Notes: a model not told the origin generated them from the letters alone. Shown: positions 19,151-28,365, counted from the stretch's first letter. The stretch is DNA of 64,000 nt from Sorangium cellulosum So ce56 (GCF_000067165.1 NC_010162.1:7695001-7759000); one strand, 5' to 3'. Numbers and translations: made by a program.

Positions 19151-21112
19151 ATGAGACGTAAATCACACCACCTTCGTGCGCCGGGGGCTCATGCCTCCGG
19201 CTCCCGCCTCGCCGCGCTCGCGCCGGTCGCGCTGGCGGCGCTGACCGCCGCCGTCCCCTCCCCTGCCCTCGCCGCCGGCGCGCCGATCGCGGCGCCGCTC
19301 GTCGAGTCGAAATGGCTCAAGCTCGACGGGATCCCGAAGGAGTGGCCGGTGGCGTTCACCTCGCTCGGCCTCAAGATCAAGGGCAAGCCCAGCAAGACCG
19401 ATCTGGCCGCGCAGGTGGCCATCGCCTACGACGACGCGCGGATCTACGTGGCGGCCGACGTGACGGACGACGCGCTGCGAGGCGGCGCCGATCACGTGAA
19501 GGTCGTGATCGGGTTCCCGGGCGGAAAGGTCCAGGAGGTCGCGCTCTACCCGGGACAGCCGGGCAAGACCGCGGGCAGCGTCAAGGTCCCGGGCGGCAAG
19601 GCGGTGGCCGGGGCGAGGGTCATCGAGGCCCCCCGGAGCGGGGGGTACACCCTGGAGGCGAGCGTCCCCTGGACGGCGTTCCCCGAGGCGGCGACGACCC
19701 GGGTCGGGCTGCGGGCGGGGCTCTTCGTCCACGACGACGACGGCGGAGGGGTCGACGCCGTCGTCGGCAGCGCCGCCTCGGAGGCGTACGGGTCGCTGTC
19801 GCCGCTCGCGACCGAGCCGGAGCTCGCCCTCACCGACGGCCTCCTCCGGAGCAAGGGCATCCAGGGCCGCGCGAGCTACGACCTCGTCGCCGACGTGGCC
19901 GGCGACGGGATGCGGGAGCGGGTGCTCGTCCACGAGCGGTTCCTGATCGTCCTCGGCCCCGGGTTCCGGAAGGGCGCGCAGTACTACTTCGAGGACCTCG
20001 GGGTCGACGCCAAGGACGGGATGGTGCCGTCGCTCACGGCGCGCGACCTGACGGGCGACGGCCAGGCCGAGCTCATCCTGCGGAAGCGCTCCGGCAGCAG
20101 CACGAAGTACCGCGAGGTGATCCACGTGCTCCAGTTCGGCGCCGGCGACACGCCGAGGCCGATCTTCCAGCACGAGATCGCGATCGCGACGGACAAGGGC
20201 TCGGTCGTCAACGACGTCGACTTCGTGGCGGACGGCGACAAGATGACGATCCGCGTGGAGCCGGGCAAGGCGACCCGGTACGACGCGAGCAACTACGCGG
20301 AGGGGGTCGAGACGACGTACGACCCGCTGCTCTTGCCGTGGGGGCCGATCAAGTCGCAGGTCTACAAGCTGACCGGCGGGGTGTTCACCAAGGCGAGCGA
20401 GCAGCGGCAGGCGGGCGCCGCGGGGCCGCGCCCGGCGCCGGCGAGGGCCGAGGAGGCGCGGGCCGCGCCGAAGCCGGCTGGCCTCTCGCCGGCCGAGATG
20501 CTCGACAAGGTGTACGCCCTCTACCGGCGCGACCGCAGCGCCTCGTCGAGCAAGCCGCGGTTCGACCTCGGCGCCGACGTGGCCGGCGGCAAGGAGCCCG
20601 AGCGGGTGCTCCTGCACGACCGCGACATCGTGGTGTTCGGCAAGGGGTTCCGGGGCGGCGCGGGGTACGCGTTCATGACGCTCGCGCAGTTCGCGTCCCC
20701 GGCCGACATCCGCTCGGTGCGCGCGCTCGATCTCACCGGCGACGGCAAGGCGGAGATCATCGTCCACGGCACCGTCCGCGCGGCCGCGCCCAAGGAGGCG
20801 GGCGGCGGGACCGTGGACCGCGACGTCGTGATGATCTTCCGGGTCGACGGCGAGAGCATCCAGCGCATCTTCGCGGCCGAGGTGGCGCGCAGCGTCGGCG
20901 ACAAGAAGATCGCCGGCGAGCTCAAGTTCGTGCGCGTGGGCGACAAGATGGGGATCGAGCTCGCCCCGGGGAAGGCCGTCGAGTGGACGGAGCAGACCTA
21001 CCCCTTCAACCAGGACAAGGCGCCCGTCGGCGGCTTCGAGCCGCTGCTGCTGCCGTGGGGGGGAGCGCAGCCGGCGCGGTACGTCTGGAACGGGTCGATC
21101 TTCGCCAAGTAG
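19151..21112 (+). CDS. Secreted protein with CBM9/DOMON-like domain and two FG-GAP-like modules
   Basis: 653 aa from the ATG at 19151, which gives a clean Sec signal (LAALAPVALAALTAAVPSPALAAGAP, cleavage after ALA); a longer start at 19058 would bury it. Residues about 45-220 resemble a CBM9/DOMON-like beta sandwich (WLKLDGIPKEWP, IAYDDARIYVAADVTDDALRG, LEASVPWTAFPEA). Two related modules follow (about 245-425 and 480-650), each with a VLVHERFLIVLGPGF / VLLHDRDIVVFGKGF strand pair and an FG-GAP-type DLTGDGxAEIIxR motif, separated by an Ala/Pro linker. Both modules end in a PLLLPWG segment. Probable periplasmic or secreted binding protein; ligand unknown. Confidence 0.7.
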   Translation: MRRKSHHLRAPGAHASGSRLAALAPVALAALTAAVPSPALAAGAPIAAPLVESKWLKLDGIPKEWPVAFTSLGLKIKGKPSKTDLAAQVAIAYDDARIYVAADVTDDALRGGADHVKVVIGFPGGKVQEVALYPGQPGKTAGSVKVPGGKAVAGARVIEAPRSGGYTLEASVPWTAFPEAATTRVGLRAGLFVHDDDGGGVDAVVGSAASEAYGSLSPLATEPELALTDGLLRSKGIQGRASYDLVADVAGDGMRERVLVHERFLIVLGPGFRKGAQYYFEDLGVDAKDGMVPSLTARDLTGDGQAELILRKRSGSSTKYREVIHVLQFGAGDTPRPIFQHEIAIATDKGSVVNDVDFVADGDKMTIRVEPGKATRYDASNYAEGVETTYDPLLLPWGPIKSQVYKLTGGVFTKASEQRQAGAAGPRPAPARAEEARAAPKPAGLSPAEMLDKVYALYRRDRSASSSKPRFDLGADVAGGKEPERVLLHDRDIVVFGKGFRGGAGYAFMTLAQFASPADIRSVRALDLTGDGKAEIIVHGTVRAAAPKEAGGGTVDRDVVMIFRVDGESIQRIFAAEVARSVGDKKIAGELKFVRVGDKMGIELAPGKAVEWTEQTYPFNQDKAPVGGFEPLLLPWGGAQPARYVWNGSIFAK

Positions 21113-21149
21113 GCGGGAAGAGGGCGCCGCGGCGCGCGGCGCGCGGCGC

Positions 21150-21205
21150 GCGACGGGCGACGGGCGACGGGCGACGGGCGACGGGCGACGTGCGACGTGC
21201 GACGT
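21150..21205. repeat. 7-bp tandem repeat GCGACGG/GCGACGT, eight copies
   Basis: Five copies of GCGACGG (21150-21184) then three of GCGACGT (21185-21205), 38 bp after the preceding stop codon. The same heptamer family appears on the opposite strand at 46014-46090. Confidence 0.92.
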
Positions 21206-21364
21206 CAAAGAACGCTGGGGCTCACCGCGAGCGGCGCCCCACCGAGCCCGCTGCCGCTGGGTCGCGTGGTGCCCGGGTATCGCCACGATTCACCTGCTCC
21301 TGAAGAAAGCATGATGAAAGATTGCCTGTCCTCGTAAAGCGATGAGAACGATGCGACAAGGACC

Positions 21365-21925
21365 TTGAGACGCCTCTCGCGCTCCTGTTTGCTTGTCCTG
21401 CACCGGAGTTGCCAGTGGCACCTCCAGGGAGCAGCGTTCGCGCTGTACGTGGTCGAGCTCGCCACGGTGGCCGAGGCCGAGGGCGACGATCTGCTACACT
21501 TGCTCGGTCACGGCACGGCGCGGACGGTCGAGGCGCGCCGTTGGCTGGCCGAGCAGGTCGGTGCGGAGGAGATCGCGATGGCGATGCGCGAGCTGGAAGG
21601 CTTTGACGAGGTGCTGCGGACGTTGCTGAAGAAGCTGCCGATCGAGACGCTGCTGCCGGCGCTGCCGGTGGACGAGCTGCTGGCGGCGCTGCCGCCCGAG
21701 CAGCGGGCCGCGGGGCTGACCCCTGAGCAGCGGCTCGCAGGGGTGCCGCCCGAGCAGCGGGTCGCAGGGATGCCGCCCGAGCAGCGGGCCGCGGGGCTGA
21801 CCCCTGGGCAGCGGCTCCTCCTGATGCCCGACGAGGCATTACGGCTGCTGCCGGACGACTACCTGCGCTCGCTTCCAGAGGATGTCCGGGCGCAGCTCCG
21901 TGCCCGGATCGGCCGCCCGCTCTAG
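21365..21925 (+). pseudogene. Truncated Rpn-like (PD-(D/E)XK transposase-related) C-terminal fragment
   Basis: The frame (about 186 codons from a TTG; true start unclear) matches only the C-terminal part of Rpn-type proteins common in myxobacteria and cyanobacteria: an LYVVELATVAEAEGDDLLHLLGHG segment, then a tail of degenerate repeats (PPEQRAAGLTPEQRLAGVPPEQR) and LPDDYLRSLPEDVRAQL. Full-length relatives are about 280-350 aa with an N-terminal nuclease domain, absent here; upstream in-frame sequence is interrupted by stops. There is no good ribosome binding site. I regard it as a decayed remnant, although a short expressed repeat protein cannot be excluded. Fragment in a region with other repeats. 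Confidence 0.5.
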
Positions 21926-22083
21926 CGAGGAGCGGGACTGCGCGCGGTCGAGGCCCAGCGCTCGTCGGCAAGGCAGCCCGCGCCGCCTGGACGTTGATCT
22001 GAGCGCCTCCAGCTGGGCGCGCGCTCGTGGTCACCGCGCCGATGAACGCGAGCGTCGCGGCCAGGGCGTGACGACGCGCGCGA

Positions 22084-23244
22084 TCAGCCGCCGCAGGCGA
22101 GGGGGATCGTCAATCTCCACATGTCGTTGAGCAGCACCGGCGCGAACTCCGCGGTCGCTCCCCCGAAGATGTACAGCTCGTAGGCCGTGGCGGTCTTGCG
22201 AGTGAAGTAGAACTGGCCGAACCTCGGCGCCGGCGCCGGCCCCGTCATCGCGGTGTCCACGCGGGTCCAGGTCCCGGTGTGGAGATCGAAGTACCAGAGA
22301 TCGGACAGGGTGGTACCGTCGAACTGGCTGCCCCCGAACAGCCAGATGCGGTCGTTGTGCTCATCGGCGATCAGCTTCGCGTTGTCGCGGTGGCCCGGTC
22401 CGGCGGCCTCGTCAAAGACGAGCTGATCCCAGGTCTCCGTGCCGACGTCGAACCACCAGAGGTCGCCGAGGTAGTTCTCCGGCGTGAACAGGCCGGTCCC
22501 GTTCACGGCGTCGTTCGTGTATCCCCCATAGACGAGCAGCGCGTTCCAGCCCTCGGAGTAGACGAGCGGATGGTGGGCTCGGGCGCGTGGCGCGGGCGAG
22601 CCGGTCGCGACCTGCTTCCAACCGTTCTTGTAGCGGACCAGGTCGTGCTGGAGGCCGTCAGGACGGTTGATGAAGGCCGGCAGCGTCGACGACGAGCCCG
22701 AGAAGGCGTAGGCGACGGTCTTGTGCTTCCCCTTCTTTCGCACGGCGACCGCCTCCGTGGAGCGGTTGGCGCGCCCGATCTCGGCCGCGCTCTGCGCGAT
22801 CTGCGTCCACCCGTGCACCGGATCGAACCGGAACGTGTCCTGGTGCGTGAGGTCGAGCCCGCGCCGGAAAGGACCTCTCCCGCCGGAGACGATCAGCGCG
22901 TCCTCCTCGGCGACGCACCACATCATCGACTCGGCCCTGGCGGACGGCCCGCCTGGGTACTGGCCGAGGTCGTACCAGGTCAGCGTGTCGACGTCGAAGG
23001 CGCTGAAATCGGCCACGGGCTCGTCATTCGGGTAGGTCCCGTTCAACCCACCGAAGATGTAGAAAATGCCCTGGTGATAGGCGCTCGCGCCGTCCCAGAT
23101 GGCGTTGGGAATGGCGCCGCCCTGCGGAATCTCGGTCCAGTAGGGCAAGCTCGATCGAGCGGCGCTCGGGCGGATACCGACGAACGAGAGCAAGAGCGAG
23201 AAAGAAGCGATGAGGACGATCCGAAGCTGAACCCTGCGTGTCAT
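22084..23244 (-). CDS. Secreted Kelch-repeat protein
   Basis: 386 aa; AAGGAGGTC lies about 7 nt before the ATG at 23244. A Sec signal peptide (LRIVLIASFSLLLSFVGIRPSAARS) is followed by about six Kelch repeats, seen as recurrent double-Gly strands: FYIFGGLNGTY, ALIVSGGRGPF, AYAFSGSSST, ALLVYGGYTND, IWLFGGSQFDG and LYIFGGATAE, each followed by an aromatic strand (LWWFDVGTETWDQL, LWYFDLHTGTWTRV). It should fold as a six-bladed beta propeller like galactose oxidase, but no copper-oxidase residues or extra domains are evident. Likely extracytoplasmic binding or adhesion role; partner unknown. It stands alone between two minus-strand groups. Confidence 0.82.
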   Translation of the reverse strand: MTRRVQLRIVLIASFSLLLSFVGIRPSAARSSLPYWTEIPQGGAIPNAIWDGASAYHQGIFYIFGGLNGTYPNDEPVADFSAFDVDTLTWYDLGQYPGGPSARAESMMWCVAEEDALIVSGGRGPFRRGLDLTHQDTFRFDPVHGWTQIAQSAAEIGRANRSTEAVAVRKKGKHKTVAYAFSGSSSTLPAFINRPDGLQHDLVRYKNGWKQVATGSPAPRARAHHPLVYSEGWNALLVYGGYTNDAVNGTGLFTPENYLGDLWWFDVGTETWDQLVFDEAAGPGHRDNAKLIADEHNDRIWLFGGSQFDGTTLSDLWYFDLHTGTWTRVDTAMTGPAPAPRFGQFYFTRKTATAYELYIFGGATAEFAPVLLNDMWRLTIPLACGG

Positions 23245-23475
23245 TTGAGCGACCTCCTTGTTCCAGGAAACGGCGAGCTCGCGCCCGGCGCATCGCGAGC
23301 GTACAGGAGAAGTATCCGTCCGATGGCCACCGCGAGGCCGCAGATCGTCTCCGCCCCCTCGCGCTTCAGCTCGCCCCCGGGCGCCCGCCCTCTGGAGGGT
23401 AGCGCCGGGGCTCGTTGCCCCCCACGTCGCGCTCAGGCTGCGCCCTTGGTGTAGCCCAGCATCGCATCATCATCC

Positions 23476-24591
23476 TTATCCTTCGGGCTCCGGCAGGCAG
23501 CAGACGGTGGTCGGGTACGGCTCGCCGCCGGCTGGCTCGCAGAGCCCCAGCTCGTTGACGTCCCATTCGGCGCGGATGCTGCCGAGCGCCGCACCCTCCT
23601 CCTCGGGAAGCAGGCAGCGATCCGCCCTGCCCTCCGTCACCGTCGTCGTCCCGAGGAGCGCGCCCTCGCTGCACGCGCGATCCGAGTAGGCGCTCACCCG
23701 CGCGACGCACTCCCTCGGCGTGCGGCTGGGCACGCAGACGCACGGCGCGCAGCCCCGCGTGAGGTCCCGGTCATAGAAGGTGAGCTTGTCCGAGAACCTG
23801 GGCCGCTCCCCGGGACCGGCGGGCGGATAGCATTCGTGAGGCCCCTCGTACTGCGCGATCATGCAGTACCGCCACCCGGGGGGTACGTTGGTCTCTTGCT
23901 GGTTGACCATGCACACGTCGCCGATCTCCGGACACGAATTACTCCACACGACGCCACTGCACGCGACCGCAATCTTCGCAGGGCTCTTCGGCGGAGAGGG
24001 CTCGCCCTCGGCGGACGGCGTGCACGAGCCATCCGGCACCGGCGCGATCCAGATCGCGCTGAACTCCTCTGCCGGCACGGTCCCCGGAGACGTGCATTCG
24101 CCTTGCCAGTTCCAGGGCGGATTGAACGGCCGGAGCGTCTCCGCGGGGGTGTTCTCACACGAGGCGTCCGAGTGCGCCGCCACGATCCCAGGCATGCGGC
24201 AGTACGGAACGCTGCATTTGCACGTGGGACAGGGCTCGTCGCCCGGCAGCAGCGTCCGGAACCGGAAGGACGTCCTCGGGGCGATCTGCTCCGTGTCGTG
24301 ACTCTGGAGGTCGAAGCCGGTGAGGTCCTCGCACGCCGGCTCGGGGTCGTCAGCGTCTCCGATCCACAGGAGCATCGGCTTGTGAAAGCTGTCCATCGGT
24401 TGTATCACGCATTTCCCGCCGCAGACGCCGTTGCTCGTGCCGTCCTCGTTGGTGATGAGGCAGGGATTCCACGGCTCGCCGCACGGCGGCTCCGCGCTCC
24501 CGCAGCCGCCCGCGACCAGCGCGCCGCCCAGGCCCCCCAGCGACAGCGAGATCGACGCGCGCAGGAGCCAACATCTTCCGTTCCAAGTCAT
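23476..24591 (-). CDS. Cys-rich lipoprotein, tandem pair member 1
   Basis: 371 aa from the ATG at 24591 (GTGAGGT upstream); longer in-frame starts lack a signal. Lipobox LVAGGC gives Cys30. The mature part has about 30 cysteines in paired motifs: NEDGTSNGVCGGKCV, CPTCKCSVPYCRMP, CPEIGDVCMVNQQE, CAPCVCVPSRTPRECVA, and a C-terminal TVCCLPEPEG. These point to a disulphide-rich extracytoplasmic protein. The neighbour at 24707-25831 has the same motifs in the same order, so the two are tandem duplicates. I do not recognise the family; such lipoprotein pairs are lineage-specific in myxobacteria as far as I know. Confidence 0.75.
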   Translation of the reverse strand: MTWNGRCWLLRASISLSLGGLGGALVAGGCGSAEPPCGEPWNPCLITNEDGTSNGVCGGKCVIQPMDSFHKPMLLWIGDADDPEPACEDLTGFDLQSHDTEQIAPRTSFRFRTLLPGDEPCPTCKCSVPYCRMPGIVAAHSDASCENTPAETLRPFNPPWNWQGECTSPGTVPAEEFSAIWIAPVPDGSCTPSAEGEPSPPKSPAKIAVACSGVVWSNSCPEIGDVCMVNQQETNVPPGWRYCMIAQYEGPHECYPPAGPGERPRFSDKLTFYDRDLTRGCAPCVCVPSRTPRECVARVSAYSDRACSEGALLGTTTVTEGRADRCLLPEEEGAALGSIRAEWDVNELGLCEPAGGEPYPTTVCCLPEPEG

Positions 24592-24706
24592 CGCGACCTC
24601 ACCGCCTTCCCCACGCGCTCCCGAGGAGCCCCTACCCCCTGAACCTTCGGTTGGCTCCTGCCGCGGGCGGCGCGCCCGCCGCTCGCCGGTGTTCTCGACC
24701 AGGCCG

Positions 24707-25831
24707 TCACGGCGCCTCCAGCGCCTTCGGCAGACAGCAGACCGTCTTGGCCCTGGCGACCACATCGTCCTTGATGGGTTCACCGCGCGTCGGCTTGCAC
24801 GTCCCGGGCTCGTTCGAGAGCCACGTTGCGCTCACGCTGGCCAAGCTGGAGGTAGGCTCAGGAACCAGGCAGATCCCACGCTCGGCCACATCGACGCCGA
24901 CGAGGATGTCGCTGCAGGCGCCGTCCTCCCAGGCGACCACGAGCGCCTCGCACCGGCTCGTCGCCGGCGCCTCGCAGGTGCACGGCGAGCACGCGGGCGC
25001 GGTCACCAGGTCCTCATAGAACACCCCCAGCCTGTCCGAGAAGATCTTCCGAGGGTCCGCCCCTCCCTCGGGCTGCTGGCAGCCGAGATTACCGCTCCCG
25101 ACGATGCAGTGGCGCCAGCCGTCGGGCAGGTGGGCCGGCTGCTGCTCGAGCATGCAGAGCTCCGCCTCGTCCGGACACAGCTTGCTCTCCACCACACCGC
25201 TGCACCCGACGGCGACCTCGCCCACGCCTCCCGCGAGCGGCTGCGGAGGCTCGTCGGCCACGATTGGCGTGCACGGCTCCCAGATCGCCGGGCCGATCGA
25301 GAGCGAGCCGAGCTGCTCCGCCGTCACCGTACCAGGCGACATGCACGATCCGTCCCAGCCTGCCGGCAGAAGGAACGACGTCTGCGTCCCCGAGCTGCCG
25401 TCGCCGCAGGCCTCGATCGACCTCGCCGTCACGATCTGCGGGAGCGCGCACGCCGGCGCCGTGCACGCGCAGGCGGGGCAGTCGTGCGCCGGTTCCGGAA
25501 TGGCCCGCGCGAAGAGCGTCCGCGTGGCGCCGCCGAACGGGATCCGCTCGCCGGTCCCGGGGACGATCCGCACGAGCTCGGCACACGACGTCGGCGCGAG
25601 CACCTCGGGCCCCGTCCAGACGAGCTTCGGCGCTCCGAAGGAGTCCGGCGGCGCGTGGACGCACTGCCCCCAGCAGTGCCCGTTGCTGGTGCCGTCGTCG
25701 TTCCGGATCTCGCACGCGACCGCCTCTGCGCAGTCGTACGCCCCGGCGCCGCCGCACCCGCTGGCCGCCGCCACCCCTCCGAAGCCGAGGAGCCAAAGCC
25801 CTGCCAGCCCTCTCTGCCGCACGCTCCGCAT
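24707..25831 (-). CDS. Cys-rich lipoprotein, tandem pair member 2
   Basis: 374 aa from the ATG at 25831, chosen over the GTG at 25837 because AAGGAG sits 8 nt upstream of it. Lipobox AAASGC gives Cys26. Motifs shared with the partner at 23476-24591: NDDGTSNGHCWGQCVHAPPDSF, CPACACTAPACALPQIV, CPDEAELCMLEQQP, CSPCTCEAPATSRCEALVV and KTVCCLPKALEAP. Conserved Cys spacing implies the same disulphide fold. It lies 31 bp from the TPR-PEGA gene on the same strand, so the three genes (PEGA protein, then this one, then the pair partner) may be one operon. Function unknown; probably an envelope or surface protein. Confidence 0.75.
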   Translation of the reverse strand: MRSVRQRGLAGLWLLGFGGVAAASGCGGAGAYDCAEAVACEIRNDDGTSNGHCWGQCVHAPPDSFGAPKLVWTGPEVLAPTSCAELVRIVPGTGERIPFGGATRTLFARAIPEPAHDCPACACTAPACALPQIVTARSIEACGDGSSGTQTSFLLPAGWDGSCMSPGTVTAEQLGSLSIGPAIWEPCTPIVADEPPQPLAGGVGEVAVGCSGVVESKLCPDEAELCMLEQQPAHLPDGWRHCIVGSGNLGCQQPEGGADPRKIFSDRLGVFYEDLVTAPACSPCTCEAPATSRCEALVVAWEDGACSDILVGVDVAERGICLVPEPTSSLASVSATWLSNEPGTCKPTRGEPIKDDVVARAKTVCCLPKALEAP

Positions 25832-25862
25832 CAGCACCGCTCCTTCCGGCTCCGGCGCAGCC

Positions 25863-26924
25863 TCACCAGCTGCCAGAGAAGATCACGCCCCCGCCATGCG
25901 CAGCCGCGAGCGGCGCCGCGCGCACGGCGCGTTTTCCTGGCGCCGGCGCCCACAGGAGCGACGAGAGCGCGACCGCGCCGGCGACGCCGGCGCCGATGAA
26001 GCTCCCCCATGCGGCGGCCTTCAGGGTGTCGCGCGCGTCGATCATCTCGCGCAGCACACCGCACGGCTCGGCGTATGCCTTGGATAAGCACGCCGCCGCC
26101 CCGTTGCGCTGGCGGATCTGGGCAGCCTGCGCCTCCGCCTCCCCGCCGCGCACCGCCGCTGCCACGGCGAAGCCCGTACCCAGCGCAATCCCGGCCGATG
26201 CAAGCGCGACCCCGCCGACGCGGAACACCGTGCCCGCCGACGGCCCCCCGGGCGCCGCGGCCGGCGCAGGCGCAGCCGGCACAGGCGCCACCGGCGCCGC
26301 GACCGGCGCAGGCGCAGCCGGCGGCGGGGGCTTGGGCTCCAGGTGAAGGCCGACCATCGACTCCCTCCCCCGCTCTGCCTCGAACGGATAGACGTCATCG
26401 ACATATCCCTCGAGCTTGCCGCGCGCCTCGTGCCGCCCCGGATCGAGATAGACGAAGTACATCCCCTGTCCGCGGCCGATCGACCGGCCGTCGATGAACA
26501 CCTCGGCCTCGGGCCGGCTCACCGCGACGGTCGCGAACGAGACCTCGCGCTCCGCCTTCTCGAGCCCCGCCCGGAAGCGCCGCTGCACCGCCGGCTGGAG
26601 CGTCTCCGGAACCAGCAGCGACTCCCGCAGGTGCTCCGCCGCGTCCCGGGACCGCCCGAGCGCGAGCTCCGACAGCCCGAGCTCCCCCGCGAACTCCGGC
26701 CGCGGATCCGCCTTCCACGCCGCGCGATACGCCGCCTCCGCGTCCTCCCACCGCCCCGCGCGCCGCGCCTTCTCGCCCCGCGCGAATGCCTCCTCGGCCT
26801 CGGAGCGCATCATGGCCGCTCCGGACGGTCCAGCAGAAGGCTCCTCCCCGGCGGCCACCGCCGCGCGACTCCACACGACAGCTGCGGCGACCACGGCGAG
26901 GAGCAACCGTCCTGTGGACGCCAT
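25863..26924 (-). CDS. TPR-PEGA protein with signal peptide and two transmembrane helices
   Basis: 353 aa. Sec signal (residues 1-25, ending AAVAAGEE), one or two TPR-like units (AEEAFARGEKARRAGRWEDAEAAYRAAWKADPRPEFAGELGLSELALG, about 45-100), a PEGA domain (about 130-190: VAVSRPEAEVFIDGRSIGRG, VYLDPGRHEARGKLEGY), an Ala/Pro linker, and two hydrophobic helices (about 230-250 and 300-325). TPR-PEGA architectures are widespread in myxobacterial envelope proteins; PEGA is thought to bind surface polysaccharide or protein. The gene is divergent from the ECF sigma gene at 27145 (220 bp between starts), so it may be a target or sensor of that factor. This link is inferred from position only. Confidence 0.75.
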   Translation of the reverse strand: MASTGRLLLAVVAAAVVWSRAAVAAGEEPSAGPSGAAMMRSEAEEAFARGEKARRAGRWEDAEAAYRAAWKADPRPEFAGELGLSELALGRSRDAAEHLRESLLVPETLQPAVQRRFRAGLEKAEREVSFATVAVSRPEAEVFIDGRSIGRGQGMYFVYLDPGRHEARGKLEGYVDDVYPFEAERGRESMVGLHLEPKPPPPAAPAPVAAPVAPVPAAPAPAAAPGGPSAGTVFRVGGVALASAGIALGTGFAVAAAVRGGEAEAQAAQIRQRNGAAACLSKAYAEPCGVLREMIDARDTLKAAAWGSFIGAGVAGAVALSSLLWAPAPGKRAVRAAPLAAAHGGGVIFSGSW

Positions 26925-27144
26925 CTCCGCGGCATACTACGCGTCGACTCTCTTTTCTGTCAAGCCGCGTTGGCCCGGAGAAAGTGACGGAATCGACTCG
27001 ACTGCCAGGCAAATCGGGTCGCGCCGCGAGAATGCTCGCCCTGCTGCGCGGCGCGCCGAGCGCTCGCGCCACAGGCCTGCCTCGGCTCAGCCCGACATGC
27101 CGAATTTCAAATGTCGAACGAGCTCGCCAGGTAACTACGCAGGC
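26925..27144. promoter_or_regulatory. Divergent promoter region of TPR-PEGA and ECF sigma genes
   Basis: 220 bp between divergent starts, with a local AT-rich stretch (CTCTTTTCTGTCAAG near 26950 and ATTTCAAATGTCGAAC near 27110) unlike the surrounding DNA. No ECF-type -35/-10 pair can be named with certainty. Confidence 0.4.
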
Positions 27145-28365
27145 ATGGGGAAATCGTCTCGCAAGACCGACAGCACCGCCGCGGAAGCACCGATCACCAT
27201 CGAGGCGATCATGGCCGAGCATCTGGAGACGGTCCGCCGCTACGTGGAGCGCCAGGGCTTCCGCGGCGCGGATCGAGACGACCTGGTCCAGGAGATCTTC
27301 CACGGCGCCTCGCGGTCGCTGCCCCGGTACGATCCCCGCATCGCCACCGTGCGCACCTGGCTCCTGCGGATCGCGTTCAACCTGACTTCCAACGAGCGCA
27401 ATCGCGCCCATCGCCGGCACGAAGAGCTGTGGCCGGAGGAGGCGCTGGAAGGCCTCTGCAGCCGAGCGCCGGATTCCGAGACACGGCTCATCGAGGCGGA
27501 ACAGAGCGACATCCTCGCGGATCTGCTCCGGGAGGTCCCTCCGCGGCGCCGCGCGATCCTCGTCGCGCACGACCTCGAGGAGGAGGCGGTCCAGGACATC
27601 GCCGAGGAGCTCGCGATGCCGCGCAATACCGTGTGGAACGACCTCCGGCTCGCGCGGCTGAGCCTCGACGCCGCCGCGCGGCGCTGGCGAGCGCGGAGGC
27701 GCGGCCGTGGGGCCTTGTTTGCGCCGCTCGCCTTCGCGTTCGGCGCGACCGAAGCGCGCGCCTCCTCGGGGCCGCTCCACGGAGGCCGGCTGCGGCGGCT
27801 GCTCGACCGGGCTCGCCGCGCCTTCCGGCGCGCGCCGCCTCACGGCGCGACCCGCCCGGCGGCGAGCTCGTGGAACGCGTCGCTGGCATCCACACGTGCT
27901 GTCCGCCGATCGACGGCCAGCACCGCAGCCGGCGTCGTGGCGGGCGCGCTCGCCTTGCTGGCCCCCGGCGGGCGCGGCGAGATCCCGCCGCCGAGCGCCC
28001 ATGCGGTCGCGCTTCGCTCCCCGCAGGCCGCATGGCCCGCTCAGCGCGGCAGCGCCGTCCCCTCGGGCCCGGAGGTGCCCTCGAAGGAGCGGGCCGAAAG
28101 CGACGTGAGCGGCGCCCTCACGACCGCGCGCCGCGACTCGCCGAGCCCGCGATACCCGCCCGGCCCTCGTCGGGGCGAAGGCGTCCAATTGCCCTCCTCC
28201 GAGGTCCGGCTGATCCGGCAGGCCTTCGCGGGGCTCGCCGCCGGTCGCCACGACGCCGTGCGGCTCCTGCTCGAGCAACACCGGCGCGACTTCCCGCGAG
28301 GCGCCTACGCAGGAGACCGCGAGGCGCTCCTGCGACGGCTGCGGGCGGCGGCGCACCGCGACTGA
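27145..28365 (+). CDS. ECF-type RNA polymerase sigma factor with C-terminal extension
   Basis: 406 aa, twice the usual ECF length. Region 2 is at about residues 25-95 (RGADRDDLVQEIFHGASRSLPRYDP, TWLLRIAFNLTSNERNRAHR) and region 4 at about 125-175 (REVPPRRRAILVAHDLEEEAVQDIAEELAMPRNTVWNDLRLARLSL). After residue 190 comes an Arg-rich linker, a short hydrophobic stretch (TAAGVVAGALALLAPGG, about 261-276), a low-complexity part and a final helix pair (EVRLIRQAFAGLAAGRHDAVRLLLEQHRRDFPRGA) of the kind usually found at the C-terminus of separate myxobacterial anti-sigma-like membrane proteins. It therefore looks like a sigma factor fused to its own regulatory tail. No separate anti-sigma gene is next to it. 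Divergent from a TPR-PEGA gene. Confidence 0.8.
   Translation: MGKSSRKTDSTAAEAPITIEAIMAEHLETVRRYVERQGFRGADRDDLVQEIFHGASRSLPRYDPRIATVRTWLLRIAFNLTSNERNRAHRRHEELWPEEALEGLCSRAPDSETRLIEAEQSDILADLLREVPPRRRAILVAHDLEEEAVQDIAEELAMPRNTVWNDLRLARLSLDAAARRWRARRRGRGALFAPLAFAFGATEARASSGPLHGGRLRRLLDRARRAFRRAPPHGATRPAASSWNASLASTRAVRRSTASTAAGVVAGALALLAPGGRGEIPPPSAHAVALRSPQAAWPAQRGSAVPSGPEVPSKERAESDVSGALTTARRDSPSPRYPPGPRRGEGVQLPSSEVRLIRQAFAGLAAGRHDAVRLLLEQHRRDFPRGAYAGDREALLRRLRAAAHRD

Noticed and set aside
21365..21925. Intact transposase gene
   Set aside because: Only a C-terminal, repeat-bearing part is present; no nuclease core and no terminal inverted repeats.
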